NCBI GenBank assembly: GCA_937891015.1
Contig: CALAPY010000103.1
Location: forward strand, 1-16,539
Direction of reading: 5' to 3'
DNA from: UBA2108 sp002713215
GTDB lineage: Bacteria > Bacteroidota > Bacteroidia > Flavobacteriales_G > Salibacteraceae
DNA length: 16,539 bases
Part shown: positions 1-6,029 of the stretch, in pieces
Position numbering within the stretch: position 1 is the stretch's first letter
Layout of the letters: every line of letters begins with the position of its first letter
Made by a program: the position numbers and the translations under genes
Notes under the pieces: model-generated
The model's database searches: none
Told to the model about the DNA's origin: nothing
What the model saw: only the letters and a program-made list of their open reading frames with translations

Positions 1-55
1 AGGATAGTTCAGGAGAACTGTTTGATCCCAATAAGGGATGAATGATTAAAGTGCT
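1..55 (-). repeat. 55-bp block identical to 2815-2869 (paralog copy A)
   Basis: Bases 1-55 match 2815-2869 without a mismatch and then diverge at base 56. Both copies lie in the same reading frame of the two tandem paralogs and encode the stretch ending GSNSSPELS. A second block, 153-209 versus 2967-3023, matches over 57 bases with one mismatch (base 167). The repeat continues past the left edge for an unknown distance. Confidence 0.9.
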
Positions 56-484
56 CTTAATAAAAAATGGAATTCCAACAGAATTAGGAATATTCTTAAT
101 TCCTTCGATTCGGTTCGGATCTTCCATGGAAATTATGTATTCACCATTTCCGGGGTAGGTATGCTGACCCACGTATTTGTTAATTTTATAATTGGTTCCA
201 GGGATTTTTACCCCTGCATGGTTACAATTACTTCCTGCAGAACCATTCGTCCTGCTTAAAGTATCAGTTCTGCCATCTCCCCAGGAAATGGGCAATTCAC
301 ATCGATCCGCTGCAGCGCTGGATGCACCAAAATCCGTGTACGTAGTAATGGTTATTTCATAGGTTAATCCTGAAAGTTTCTTGTAGGTGATTTCTCCTGC
401 TTTATTATGCGTGGCAAATGCTCCGACAGACAAAAGACTACCGAGTACAATAAGGACAATTAGTTTAAAGTAATTCACAAGCAT
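1..484 (-). CDS. Secreted surface protein, N-terminal part (partial, runs off left edge)
   Basis: An open frame of 161 codons starts at the ATG complementary to 482-484 and runs off the window edge, so the C-terminus is unseen. Residues 1-24 form a signal peptide (hydrophobic core LIVLIVLGSLLSVGAFA), with cleavage likely before THNKAGEITY. The mature part closely matches the N-terminus of the complete neighbour at 608-3292: by hand comparison about three quarters of the first 137 mature residues are identical, including WGDGR, KIPGTNYKINKYVGQHTYPG and STLIIHPLLGSNSSPELS. The neighbour is a type IX-secreted protein with a CHU_C sorting domain, so this copy is probably also an exported surface or adhesin-type protein. 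That is inferred, because its own sorting domain lies outside the window. It is 123 bp downstream of the paralog on the same strand and has its own -7 promoter motif. Molecular function unknown. Confidence 0.85.
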   Translation of the reverse strand, partial: MLVNYFKLIVLIVLGSLLSVGAFATHNKAGEITYKKLSGLTYEITITTYTDFGASSAAADRCELPISWGDGRTDTLSRTNGSAGSNCNHAGVKIPGTNYKINKYVGQHTYPGNGEYIISMEDPNRIEGIKNIPNSVGIPFFIKSTLIIHPLLGSNSSPELS

Positions 485-497
485 AAAACGGAACAGA

Positions 498-505
498 CAA
501 AGATA
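498..505 (-). promoter_or_regulatory. Candidate -7 element (TATCTTTG) for the left-edge gene
   Basis: The minus strand reads TATCTTTG, a full match to the Bacteroidota -7 consensus TAnnTTTG, 13 bases ahead of the ATG at 484. A weak -33 (TTG, minus strand 524-522) is 16 bases upstream, shorter than usual. It lies in the 123-bp gap after the stop of the upstream paralog and suggests the left-edge gene can be transcribed separately. Confidence 0.4.
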
Positions 506-607
506 CCTATAATCAGACTAGCAATTATTTAGCAAAATGTTAATTTACTTAACGGTTCAACAATGAATTATGTTGTTGTTGGAAAACGTTCCTAATTGAA
601 AATGTAG

Positions 608-3292
608 TTATTCAATAGGTACAGGATTTTCTTCATTAAGTAGGGTTATGTGTCCTTTTAGTTCTCTAGGTACAATACCTGAGAGTCTGATTTCATTTAC
701 GGTACAGATATAGAAATACACTCCGGAAGAAGCTTGTTTTTGAGTATCCTTTCTTTTTCCATCCCACAGTATATCGGGGTCAGTTGTTTCAAACATTACC
801 TGTCCCCATCGGTTGAAAATGGTAATGTCAATGTCTTTAACGTAGCGGTATGGATAGATAGGTGTAAATCGGTCATTGTGTCCATCCCCACCCGGAGTAA
901 ATACATTGGGCAGTTCATAAATCGGGCAGTTATCTACACATGCACGAGTACTTAATTCACTTTCGTTACCAAATGTGTCGATTGCTGTCACAGCATAACA
1001 TCCTGCAACCGATTCAAGCTCATCAAATACCACCACCGTATCATCAATGTCATAGATTTCTCTCAAGAGTTCATAATCGCCCCCAATGGTAGGAGTATAG
1101 TATAGGTTGTATCGAACCGCATCCTTATAATAACAGGAGTTATTAGGATTATTCCAGGAAATAGTGTTTCTAAATAATTTGCATTGACTCTTAACCGAAG
1201 GCTTACTCGGAGGGCAGGGGGGGATGGTGTCCTTGGGGATACCAACCGCAATTTGAGAATTATTTATAACGGTATCCGGTAGTTCATCAATGGAATATTT
1301 TCCCAATCCTTTAACATAGTATCGGTATTCTTGTTGGTTAACCAGCCCCGAATCAATGTAGGTCAGTCCTTTGACCGTATCAATAGCTCTAAAAGTATCT
1401 CTTACTTCCTTGAAAATAACATATTCGAAATTTGCCCAGGGTACATTTTGACTCCAGGAAAGATGGAGTCGTCTATCATCCGGTCCGATTTTTAGGAAGG
1501 TGCTTGATGCAACGTGAGTTTCTCCAATTTGATCCTCCTCGCTTAATAGTTCAATTTTATAACTGTACTGGATTTGTTCCGTATTCAATTCAGGAATCTG
1601 AACCACCGTGTCAATGGAATTCCAGGCTCCGTAATCAGGAGAGGTAAATACAAGTTTAGGTGTAGTTGACTCTATCGAATAAATTTTATAACTGTATGGG
1701 GGAGGGTAGGTAGTTAAATTAATGACCTTGGGCTTGGCAAATGAAAGACTATCAGTACCCTTTTTTACATCAGTACTACCAACGGAGTTTCTGTTAATAA
1801 TAGGTGTGTTGAAGGGTAGCTTATCACAAACTTCATCCGAAGCAATACTCAGAGACCCATCCGAGAACCGGGTAACCACCCGATAACAATAGATTAGGCC
1901 ATGATACAATCCAACCCCGTTGTTGTCGTCAACAAATAAATTGGCTGTATGTCCACTGGTACTACCAATTTTAGTGTACCCCAGAAATCCGGGTATTCCC
2001 GTTTCACAGGTTCCTGGGGTCCAAAACGAGGAATCTATTTTACGATAAACGTCGTAACCTGCAATGTTTGCACAGAAGGATGGATCCCAGGTAACCGTCA
2101 TTTTATTTTTACCGGTAATCACCTTCATATTCTCCACTTCCGGAGCAATTACCCTAATGTTGAGCGATTGAAAATTAGCCAAAGGAATTGGTGTGTCATG
2201 ATCTTTGGCTTTAAAAGTCATTAAATATTCACCGATCCTAACATGACTACATTGTGTTGCCCATTTAAAAGTAGACTTAACCGTATCCCTTCCTGTAACT
2301 GGTTGAGAGAAAGTAGCGGGGCTATTTCTTAGCTCAATGGGTTCACCAATCCCCGTAAGGGTAATCTGGTTCCCTAAATCCAGGTCGTAAGCCGTAATAA
2401 CTTCCTCGATGGTATCTCCGGCAACCGAACAAAGATTTTTAAAAGGAAGAAACTGTGGAGGTCTGTTGTTGCATGCAGCGACATCAATTTGCATGTCTCG
2501 CAATACTTTTCCAACCGTATCCCAAACAGGAGGTCCCTGAACCCCTTTTCTTTTACGCCATTCAATAATGGAAATACAAACGTTGTAGACTCCAGTTAGA
2601 GCCGGAGCATCCCAGGTAAGTGTTCCGGTACGTTCATCCAACTGAAATATTTTATTGCCACAATTTGCGATCGGGAAAGAATATCCGGGAATAGGTTTTC
2701 CACCGGCACCATAACAAACAGAAAGTGCATAAGAAAGGCTATCTCCATCCGGATCAACTGCACCGGGATTATGATAAAACCCTTTGCAAAGGCAGGCATC
2801 GTCAAGAGGACTAAAGGATAGTTCAGGAGAACTGTTTGATCCCAATAAGGGATGAATGATTAAAGTGCTTTGGATGTAAAAAACAATTTTATCCGAGTTA
2901 GGAATGTTTCTTATCCCGTGAACCCGATTTGGGTCTCCCATTGATATTGTGTATTTACCATTTCCAGGGTAGGTATGCTGGCCCACGTATTTGTTAATTT
3001 TATAATTGGTTCCAGGGATTTTTTCTCCTGCATGCTTACATGTGCTGTCGGCGGGTCCATTGACCCGTGGGAGAGTGTCAGATCGGCCATCTCCCCATTG
3101 AACAGGAAGGTAACATCGATCGACGCCATTGCCTGAATTCCCCATGTCAGTATACGTTGTAATGGTTACTTCATAGGTATTTCCGTTAAGTCTTTTATAA
3201 GTGATTTCTCCCGCTTTATTGTGGGTAGAAAAGGCCTCAGTAATAAATAAGAGTGAGAATAGTAAAAGTGATATTGTGTTAATAAAATTCAT
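608..3292 (-). CDS. Type IX-secreted surface protein with fibronectin III-like domains and CHU_C sorting domain
   Basis: An 894-residue secreted protein. I start it at the ATG at 3292 because MNFINTISLLLFSLLFITEA makes a clean signal peptide with cleavage near residue 22; an ATG 33 bases further upstream would add residues ahead of it. Residues 23-280 form an N-terminal module (THNKAGEITY, WGDGR, a DPDGDS calcium-type loop at 180-185, ending near ACNNRPP) shared with the left-edge paralog and, more distantly, with the protein at 13731. At least three fibronectin type III-like beta domains follow, roughly 390-490, 605-670 and 700-780 (VTWDPSFCANIAGYDVYRK, LHLSWSQNVPW, TISWNNPN). Residues 790-885 are the gliding motility-associated C-terminal domain (CHU_C, type B T9SS signal): ELPNVFTPGGDGHNDRF, then IFNRWGQVMFET, WDGK and SSGVYFY. 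The protein should be exported by T9SS and held at or released from the outer surface; ligand unknown. It is divergent from the response regulator gene. Confidence 0.9.
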   Translation of the reverse strand: MNFINTISLLLFSLLFITEAFSTHNKAGEITYKRLNGNTYEVTITTYTDMGNSGNGVDRCYLPVQWGDGRSDTLPRVNGPADSTCKHAGEKIPGTNYKINKYVGQHTYPGNGKYTISMGDPNRVHGIRNIPNSDKIVFYIQSTLIIHPLLGSNSSPELSFSPLDDACLCKGFYHNPGAVDPDGDSLSYALSVCYGAGGKPIPGYSFPIANCGNKIFQLDERTGTLTWDAPALTGVYNVCISIIEWRKRKGVQGPPVWDTVGKVLRDMQIDVAACNNRPPQFLPFKNLCSVAGDTIEEVITAYDLDLGNQITLTGIGEPIELRNSPATFSQPVTGRDTVKSTFKWATQCSHVRIGEYLMTFKAKDHDTPIPLANFQSLNIRVIAPEVENMKVITGKNKMTVTWDPSFCANIAGYDVYRKIDSSFWTPGTCETGIPGFLGYTKIGSTSGHTANLFVDDNNGVGLYHGLIYCYRVVTRFSDGSLSIASDEVCDKLPFNTPIINRNSVGSTDVKKGTDSLSFAKPKVINLTTYPPPYSYKIYSIESTTPKLVFTSPDYGAWNSIDTVVQIPELNTEQIQYSYKIELLSEEDQIGETHVASSTFLKIGPDDRRLHLSWSQNVPWANFEYVIFKEVRDTFRAIDTVKGLTYIDSGLVNQQEYRYYVKGLGKYSIDELPDTVINNSQIAVGIPKDTIPPCPPSKPSVKSQCKLFRNTISWNNPNNSCYYKDAVRYNLYYTPTIGGDYELLREIYDIDDTVVVFDELESVAGCYAVTAIDTFGNESELSTRACVDNCPIYELPNVFTPGGDGHNDRFTPIYPYRYVKDIDITIFNRWGQVMFETTDPDILWDGKRKDTQKQASSGVYFYICTVNEIRLSGIVPRELKGHITLLNEENPVPIE
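2815..2869 (-). repeat. 55-bp block identical to 1-55 (paralog copy B)
   Basis: Second copy of the exact 55-bp match described at 1-55, inside the complete paralog. The flanking base differs (t at 2870, c at 56). Such patches of full identity within genes that otherwise differ at about a quarter of residues suggest recent duplication with local gene conversion, or strong constraint. Confidence 0.9.
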
Positions 3293-3332
3293 CAATTGGA
3301 GCAAGTGGATAACGAATATAACCATTTATATG

Positions 3333-3370
3333 ACAGCTAATTATTCCAGTTTTTTAATCCACTTAGCTGT
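3333..3370. repeat. Inverted repeat in the divergent intergenic region
   Basis: ACAGCTAA (3333-3340) is the exact reverse complement of TTAGCTGT (3363-3370), with 22 bases between. A second 8-bp pair, AAGTGGAT (3303-3310) and ATCCACTT (3357-3364), overlaps it, so the two foldings compete. The pairs lie between the divergent starts of the surface protein (3292) and the response regulator (3447), just upstream of the latter's -33 element. An operator role is possible; short AT-rich pairs also arise by chance. Confidence 0.3.
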
Positions 3371-3389
3371 TTTTGGTGACTCAGTTTAG

Positions 3390-3420
3390 TTTGTTTAAAT
3401 CGAGAAACATTCTATATTTG
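3390..3420 (+). promoter_or_regulatory. Bacteroidota-type promoter of the response regulator/HPt operon
   Basis: TTTG at 3390-3393, a 19-base spacer, then TATATTTG at 3413-3420. This matches the Bacteroidota primary sigma factor consensus (-33 TTTG, -7 TAnnTTTG) at both elements. Transcription should start near 3424, giving a leader of about 23 bases before the ATG at 3447. The spacer is the same length as in the promoter at 5148-5178. Confidence 0.7.
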
Positions 3421-3446
3421 GGAATCCCTCCTAAATTTAGATTATA

Positions 3447-4787
3447 ATGAGAGTGCTAATTGTTGAAGATGACCCAGTATATGCTAAATACCTGAAGCAT
3501 AATATTGAGTTAAACCCTGATTATGAGGCGGTTGTTTATAAAACGGGGATGGAACTCTTGAATAACCTTACCGCAAATGACCAGGTAATATCTTTGGATT
3601 ATTCTCTTCCGGACATGTCTTGCGAATTATTGATAAAAAAGATTCGCGAGATTAATCAAACCATACACATTGTTACGATTTCCGCTCAGGAAGAAATCTC
3701 CACGGCAGTTAAACTATTAAGAGCCGGGGTTTATGATTATATTGAAAAAAATGAAGAAACCAGAAACCGGCTGTTAAACACCATAAAGCATATACAAGAA
3801 AACCAATTGCTAAAAAGTGAATTGGAAATATTGCGTGAGGAAGTACAAACCAAGTATGATTTCAGTTCAATTTTAAAAGGCAATAGTCAGCCAATGGAGC
3901 GAGTTTTTCAACTCATGGAAAAAGCATCGAAAGCCAATATTACCGTTTCCATAAGTGGAGAAACTGGAACAGGTAAAGAGTTGGTTGCCAAGGCGGTACA
4001 TTACAATTCAAATTTAAGGAACAAGCCCTTGATAAGCGTTAATATGAGTGCAATTCCAAAGGATCTGATTGAAAGTGAGCTTTTTGGACACGAAAAGGGA
4101 GCATTTACCGGTGCTAGTGCAAGACGAATTGGTAAATTTGAAGAAGCCAATGGTGGTACGCTGTTTCTGGATGAAATTGCAGAGTTGGATTTGAATTTGC
4201 AATCCAAAATTCTAAGGGCACTACAGGAAAAAGAAATTGAACGAATTGGAGGCAATAATAAAATAAAGCTGAACTTTAGATTGTTGGTTGCTACCCACAG
4301 GGACCTTGCAGAAGAAGTTAAAAATGGAAATTTTAGGGAAGATCTTTTTTATCGTGTCCTGGGATTACCAATTAAATTGCCTCCCTTGAGAGAAAGAGGG
4401 AAGGATATTTTGGTTTTGGCAACTCATTTTATGGATGAGTTTTGTAAAGAGAATAAGCTTAAGAAGAAGTCAATCAGTACTGTTGCAAGGCAAAAGCTGA
4501 TGGAATATTCCTGGCCAGGTAATGTGCGAGAGATTAAAGCAGTGGTTGAACTTGCAATCGTAATGTCTAACGAAGATGAAATTTTGGCGGATGATATTAC
4601 GCTTACGTCAACTAGGAATACTCCGGATTTCTTGTTAAAGGAAATGACTATGAAAGACTATGTAAATAGCATTATGGTTCATTTCTTAGAAAAGTATGAT
4701 AATAATGTAATGACTGTTGCAGCAAAGTTGAATATTGGAAAGTCAACCATATATAGAATGCTTAAGGAAACGGTTAGAAATAATTAG
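3447..4787 (+). CDS. NtrC-family sigma-54-dependent response regulator (REC-AAA+-Fis HTH)
   Basis: A 446-residue activator with the three standard NtrC-family parts. Receiver domain at 1-115: acidic pair D8/D9, predicted phosphoacceptor D51 in ISLDYSLPDM, S79 and K101; the usual Pro after this Lys is Asn. AAA+ domain at about 140-375: Walker A GETGTGKE (171-178), the sigma-54 contact loop GAFTGA (218-223), Walker B TLFLDE (238-243) and the arginine-finger region FREDLFYR (296-303). Fis-type helix-turn-helix at 421-440 (VMTVAAKLNIGKSTIYRMLK). All catalytic motifs look intact, so it should hydrolyse ATP to remodel sigma-54 polymerase when phosphorylated. No sensor kinase is adjacent; the HPt protein starting 3 bp downstream is the likely phosphodonor, fed by a hybrid kinase elsewhere (inference). 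The arrangement resembles LuxO-LuxU. Target genes cannot be named from the sequence. Confidence 0.93.
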   Translation: MRVLIVEDDPVYAKYLKHNIELNPDYEAVVYKTGMELLNNLTANDQVISLDYSLPDMSCELLIKKIREINQTIHIVTISAQEEISTAVKLLRAGVYDYIEKNEETRNRLLNTIKHIQENQLLKSELEILREEVQTKYDFSSILKGNSQPMERVFQLMEKASKANITVSISGETGTGKELVAKAVHYNSNLRNKPLISVNMSAIPKDLIESELFGHEKGAFTGASARRIGKFEEANGGTLFLDEIAELDLNLQSKILRALQEKEIERIGGNNKIKLNFRLLVATHRDLAEEVKNGNFREDLFYRVLGLPIKLPPLRERGKDILVLATHFMDEFCKENKLKKKSISTVARQKLMEYSWPGNVREIKAVVELAIVMSNEDEILADDITLTSTRNTPDFLLKEMTMKDYVNSIMVHFLEKYDNNVMTVAAKLNIGKSTIYRMLKETVRNN

Positions 4788-4790
4788 GCT

Positions 4791-5141
4791 ATGAGTAAGT
4801 TGTATGATTTGTCAGAATTAAGGGAAATGAGTGGAAACGATGAAGCGTTTGTTCAGGAAATGCTAAGTGTGTTCTTGAAGAATAATCGTGATTACCTCTC
4901 ACTTTTAAATAAATCTTTCGAGGAAAAGGAGTGGAAATCAGTAAAATTCAATGCTCATAAGATAAAACCATCGATAATGTTGTTCAAAATTGAAACATTA
5001 AGACAAGAAATATTAGACCTCAATGAATTCTCTGGAAAGGAGATAAACCTTGAACAAATACCGCCTCTTGTCTCAAAAATTAATGAGGTTTTGTGTCGTG
5101 TATTTGACCAAATTTCCGATGAAATTAAAAAAGAGGACTAA
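4791..5141 (+). CDS. Stand-alone HPt histidine phosphotransfer protein
   Basis: A 116-residue protein, nearly all one HPt four-helix domain. The phosphorylatable histidine is predicted to be H56 in FNAHKIKPS (family pattern AHxLKGS; here Pro replaces the usual Gly). The region before it (EAFVQEMLSVFLKNNRDYLSLL) is the typical helix preceding the active-site helix. There is no signal peptide or membrane segment, so it is cytoplasmic. It starts 3 bp after the response regulator stop codon, implying co-transcription and probably translational coupling. Expected role: relay phosphate from the receiver domain of a hybrid sensor kinase to D51 of the upstream regulator, or act as a phosphate sink. 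Size and position parallel Vibrio LuxU beside LuxO, but this is an analogy of layout; orthology cannot be claimed. Confidence 0.85.
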   Translation: MSKLYDLSELREMSGNDEAFVQEMLSVFLKNNRDYLSLLNKSFEEKEWKSVKFNAHKIKPSIMLFKIETLRQEILDLNEFSGKEINLEQIPPLVSKINEVLCRVFDQISDEIKKED

Positions 5142-5147
5142 AAATCG

Positions 5148-5178
5148 TTTGTAGTAAGATTAGTTTTATCTAAATTTG
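5148..5178 (+). promoter_or_regulatory. Bacteroidota-type promoter for the candidate small RNA
   Basis: TTTG at 5148-5151, a 19-base spacer and TAAATTTG at 5171-5178 match the TTTG/TAnnTTTG consensus in full. The -33 begins 7 bases after the HPt stop codon. The predicted start is near 5182. No coding gene follows for 370 bases, so it most likely serves the structured RNA. A sigma-54 promoter (GG-N10-GC) is not present here: the bases 12 upstream of the GC at 5178-5179 are TT. Confidence 0.65.
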
Positions 5179-5192
5179 CACTCAGTTCTTTG

Positions 5193-5315
5193 ATGATGCT
5201 CCTAATTAGGGAGCGAAAATTAATAAGATTTAAACTGCGGTTTATGAAGATTGGTTGGTTGGGACCTCCTCTCTCGCACGCCCTATTGCGGAGAGGACTC
5301 AAGGTCCTAAACTAG
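5193..5315 (+). CDS. Possible small ORF (40 aa) overlapping the candidate RNA
   Basis: ATG at 5193 opens a 40-codon frame (MMLLIRERKLIRFK..., ending GLKVLN) that stops at TAG 5313-5315 and covers the first hairpin repeat. It is basic, has no recognisable domain and no clear signal peptide. The shared 27-base repeat encodes KIGWLGPPL here, and the second copy reads the same residues in the same frame (period 90 = 30 codons) but has no nearby start and ends at TAG after one more codon. It could be a leader peptide, but the paired hairpins explain the conservation better. Low confidence that it is translated. Confidence 0.15.
   Translation: MMLLIRERKLIRFKLRFMKIGWLGPPLSHALLRRGLKVLN
5247..5308 (+). 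repeat. Tandem hairpin repeat, unit 1
   Basis: The 27 bases 5247-5273 are identical to 5337-5363 and begin aagattggttggttggg. The unit folds as GGACCT (5262-5267) with AGGTCC (5302-5307), CCTCTC (5268-5273) with GAGAGG (5291-5296), and CGCA (5275-5278) with TGCG (5287-5290), leaving a bulged T5274, a 5-base bulge (5297-5301) and an 8-base loop. The 5' single-stranded part is TTGGTTGGTT. Confidence 0.8.
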
Positions 5316-5336
5316 GTAAATCGCGTCACAATATTT

Positions 5337-5406
5337 AAGATTGGTTGGTTGGGACCTCCTCTCGTATAGGGTTTGTGCTTGCACAAGCGAGAGGTACCTC
5401 GGTCCC
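5337..5406 (+). repeat. Tandem hairpin repeat, unit 2
   Basis: The second copy starts exactly 90 bases after the first. GGGACC (5351-5356) pairs with GGTCCC (5401-5406), CCTCTCG (5358-5364) with CGAGAGG (5388-5394), and TTGTG (5373-5377) with CACAA (5382-5386) around a CTTG loop. The 3' bulge is 6 bases (5395-5400), in the same place as the 5-base bulge of unit 1. Beyond the shared 27 bases the sequence differs from unit 1 but pairing is kept. Confidence 0.8.
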
Positions 5407-5422
5407 AAATAATGAATTGATT

Positions 5423-5449
5423 AAAAGGCTGTCGTTGACAGCCTTTTTT
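5423..5449 (+). terminator. Strong intrinsic terminator
   Basis: AAAAGGCTGTC (5423-5433) pairs perfectly with GACAGCCTTTT (5437-5447) around a GTT loop, and the T run extends to 5449. The A tract on the 5' side means it could also work on the minus strand. It closes the candidate RNA unit and separates it from the GldH-like gene, whose start is about 100 bases further on. Confidence 0.85.
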
Positions 5450-5517
5450 GTTTACTATAGTTTGTAGGTTGATCATAGGAATTAAAAATCTATTCGTTGG
5501 GTTCGATACCTAATATT

Positions 5518-5546
5518 TCATAATTTGGACGTCAGTCAAATTATGA
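5518..5546. promoter_or_regulatory. 10-bp perfect inverted repeat just before the GldH-like start codon
   Basis: TCATAATTTG (5518-5527) is the exact reverse complement of CAAATTATGA (5537-5546), separated by the 9 bases GACGTCAGT. Its right edge is 5 bases before the preferred ATG at 5552 and it contains the alternative ATG at 5543. It could be a dimeric repressor operator or an mRNA hairpin that limits translation. The rest of 5450-5551 has a TTTG at 5461-5464 but no consensus -7 at the right spacing, so I call no promoter there. Confidence 0.5.
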
Positions 5547-5551
5547 TTCAA

Positions 5552-6028
5552 ATGAAAAACCTAATCCTACCCCTAATTTCTACCATATTTTTATTTTCCT
5601 GTCAGCCCGAAGGAAGAGTGTTTGTAGAACACGAAAAGTTATCACCCAATTTGGAATGGCTGAAAAAGGATAAGCGAGAGTTTGTAGTACCAGTTGAAGA
5701 CGATACTTCCACATATAAATTAAGCCTGTCTTTTAGGTATGCCAATGGTTACCAATTTCAGGTAGCCCGGGTAAGAGTTACCGAAATAGACCCCAATGGT
5801 GAGCAGGTTGTGACCAACCATGAACTAATTGTGAGGGAAGATAACGGTGAATATATAGGTGAGCCTGGTTATGATATCTGGGACAGCGAACATGTAATTG
5901 AAACCAATAAGCAATATAAGCTTAAAGGAAACTACAAGTACATTCTAGAACACAATATGCCGACCGACCCATTGCATTTTGCAATGGAAATAGGAGTAAT
6001 TCTTGATAAAGTTTCAGCTACGAATTAA
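5552..6028 (+). CDS. gldH: GldH-like gliding motility lipoprotein
   Basis: 158 residues from the ATG at 5552, chosen because MKNLILPLISTIFLFSC is a compact lipoprotein signal with the lipobox cysteine at residue 17. In-frame upstream starts (ATG 5543, TTG 5525) would only lengthen the signal. The mature part has the GldH family pattern as I recall it: RVF near the lipidated Cys, LEWLKKDKREFVVPVED, a Y-L-F-R-N-Y-F strand region (YKLSLSFRYANGYQFQ), a P-x-G turn, GEYIGEPGYDIWD, and the C-terminal GNYKYILEHNMP with MEIGVILDK. GldH is a small lipoprotein needed for gliding in Flavobacterium and conserved in Bacteroidota with T9SS. The gene stands alone on this strand after the terminator at 5449, and its stop is 1 base from the stop of the convergent gene at 6030. 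Family assignment is by remembered pattern; sequence similarity is modest. Confidence 0.65.
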   Translation: MKNLILPLISTIFLFSCQPEGRVFVEHEKLSPNLEWLKKDKREFVVPVEDDTSTYKLSLSFRYANGYQFQVARVRVTEIDPNGEQVVTNHELIVREDNGEYIGEPGYDIWDSEHVIETNKQYKLKGNYKYILEHNMPTDPLHFAMEIGVILDKVSATN

Positions 6029-6029
6029 C

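Larger units (their letters stand above)
5182..5449 (+). ncRNA. Candidate structured small RNA with two tandem hairpin repeats (unrecognised family)
   Basis: This stretch between the HPt and GldH-like genes has a consensus promoter just upstream and a strong intrinsic terminator at its end, predicting a transcript of about 268 nt. It contains a small hairpin GCTCC-taattag-GGAGC (5198-5214), two long hairpins built on an identical 27-base segment with a 90-base period (5247 and 5337), and the terminator hairpin (5423-5449). The inner stem sequences of the two long hairpins differ yet remain paired, which argues for selection on RNA structure. I do not recognise it as 6S, SRP, RNase P, tmRNA or a riboswitch I know. 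Alternatives are a 3' UTR of the regulator/HPt mRNA or a terminator-controlled leader of the GldH-like gene. Boundaries are inferred from promoter and terminator only. Confidence 0.6.

Noticed and set aside
558..575. CAACA/TGTTG hairpin between the tandem paralogs considered as a terminator.
   Set aside because: A 5-bp AT-containing stem with an 8-base loop and no T run is too weak to call.
734..2805. Several short frames overlapping the CHU_C protein on both strands.
   Set aside because: They lie wholly inside a gene with clear domains and show no recognisable protein features.
1..2869. The 55-bp exact repeat considered as terminal repeats of a mobile element.
   Set aside because: Both copies are in-frame coding sequence of homologous genes, and no transposase is present.
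5148..5180. Sigma-54 promoter for the candidate RNA under control of the adjacent NtrC-type regulator.
   Set aside because: TTGCA is present at 5176-5180 but the required GG 10 bases before GC is absent (TT at 5166-5167). The TTTG-N19-TAAATTTG match is far better.
5251..5264. GGTTGGTTGGG in each RNA repeat considered as a G-quadruplex.
   Set aside because: Only three adjacent G tracts; a fourth is lacking within short loop distance, and the GGG is used in the hairpin stem.
5247..5363. Two direct repeats 90 bases apart considered as a CRISPR remnant.
   Set aside because: Only two copies, and sequence between the repeats pairs with the repeats themselves to form hairpins; no cas genes nearby.
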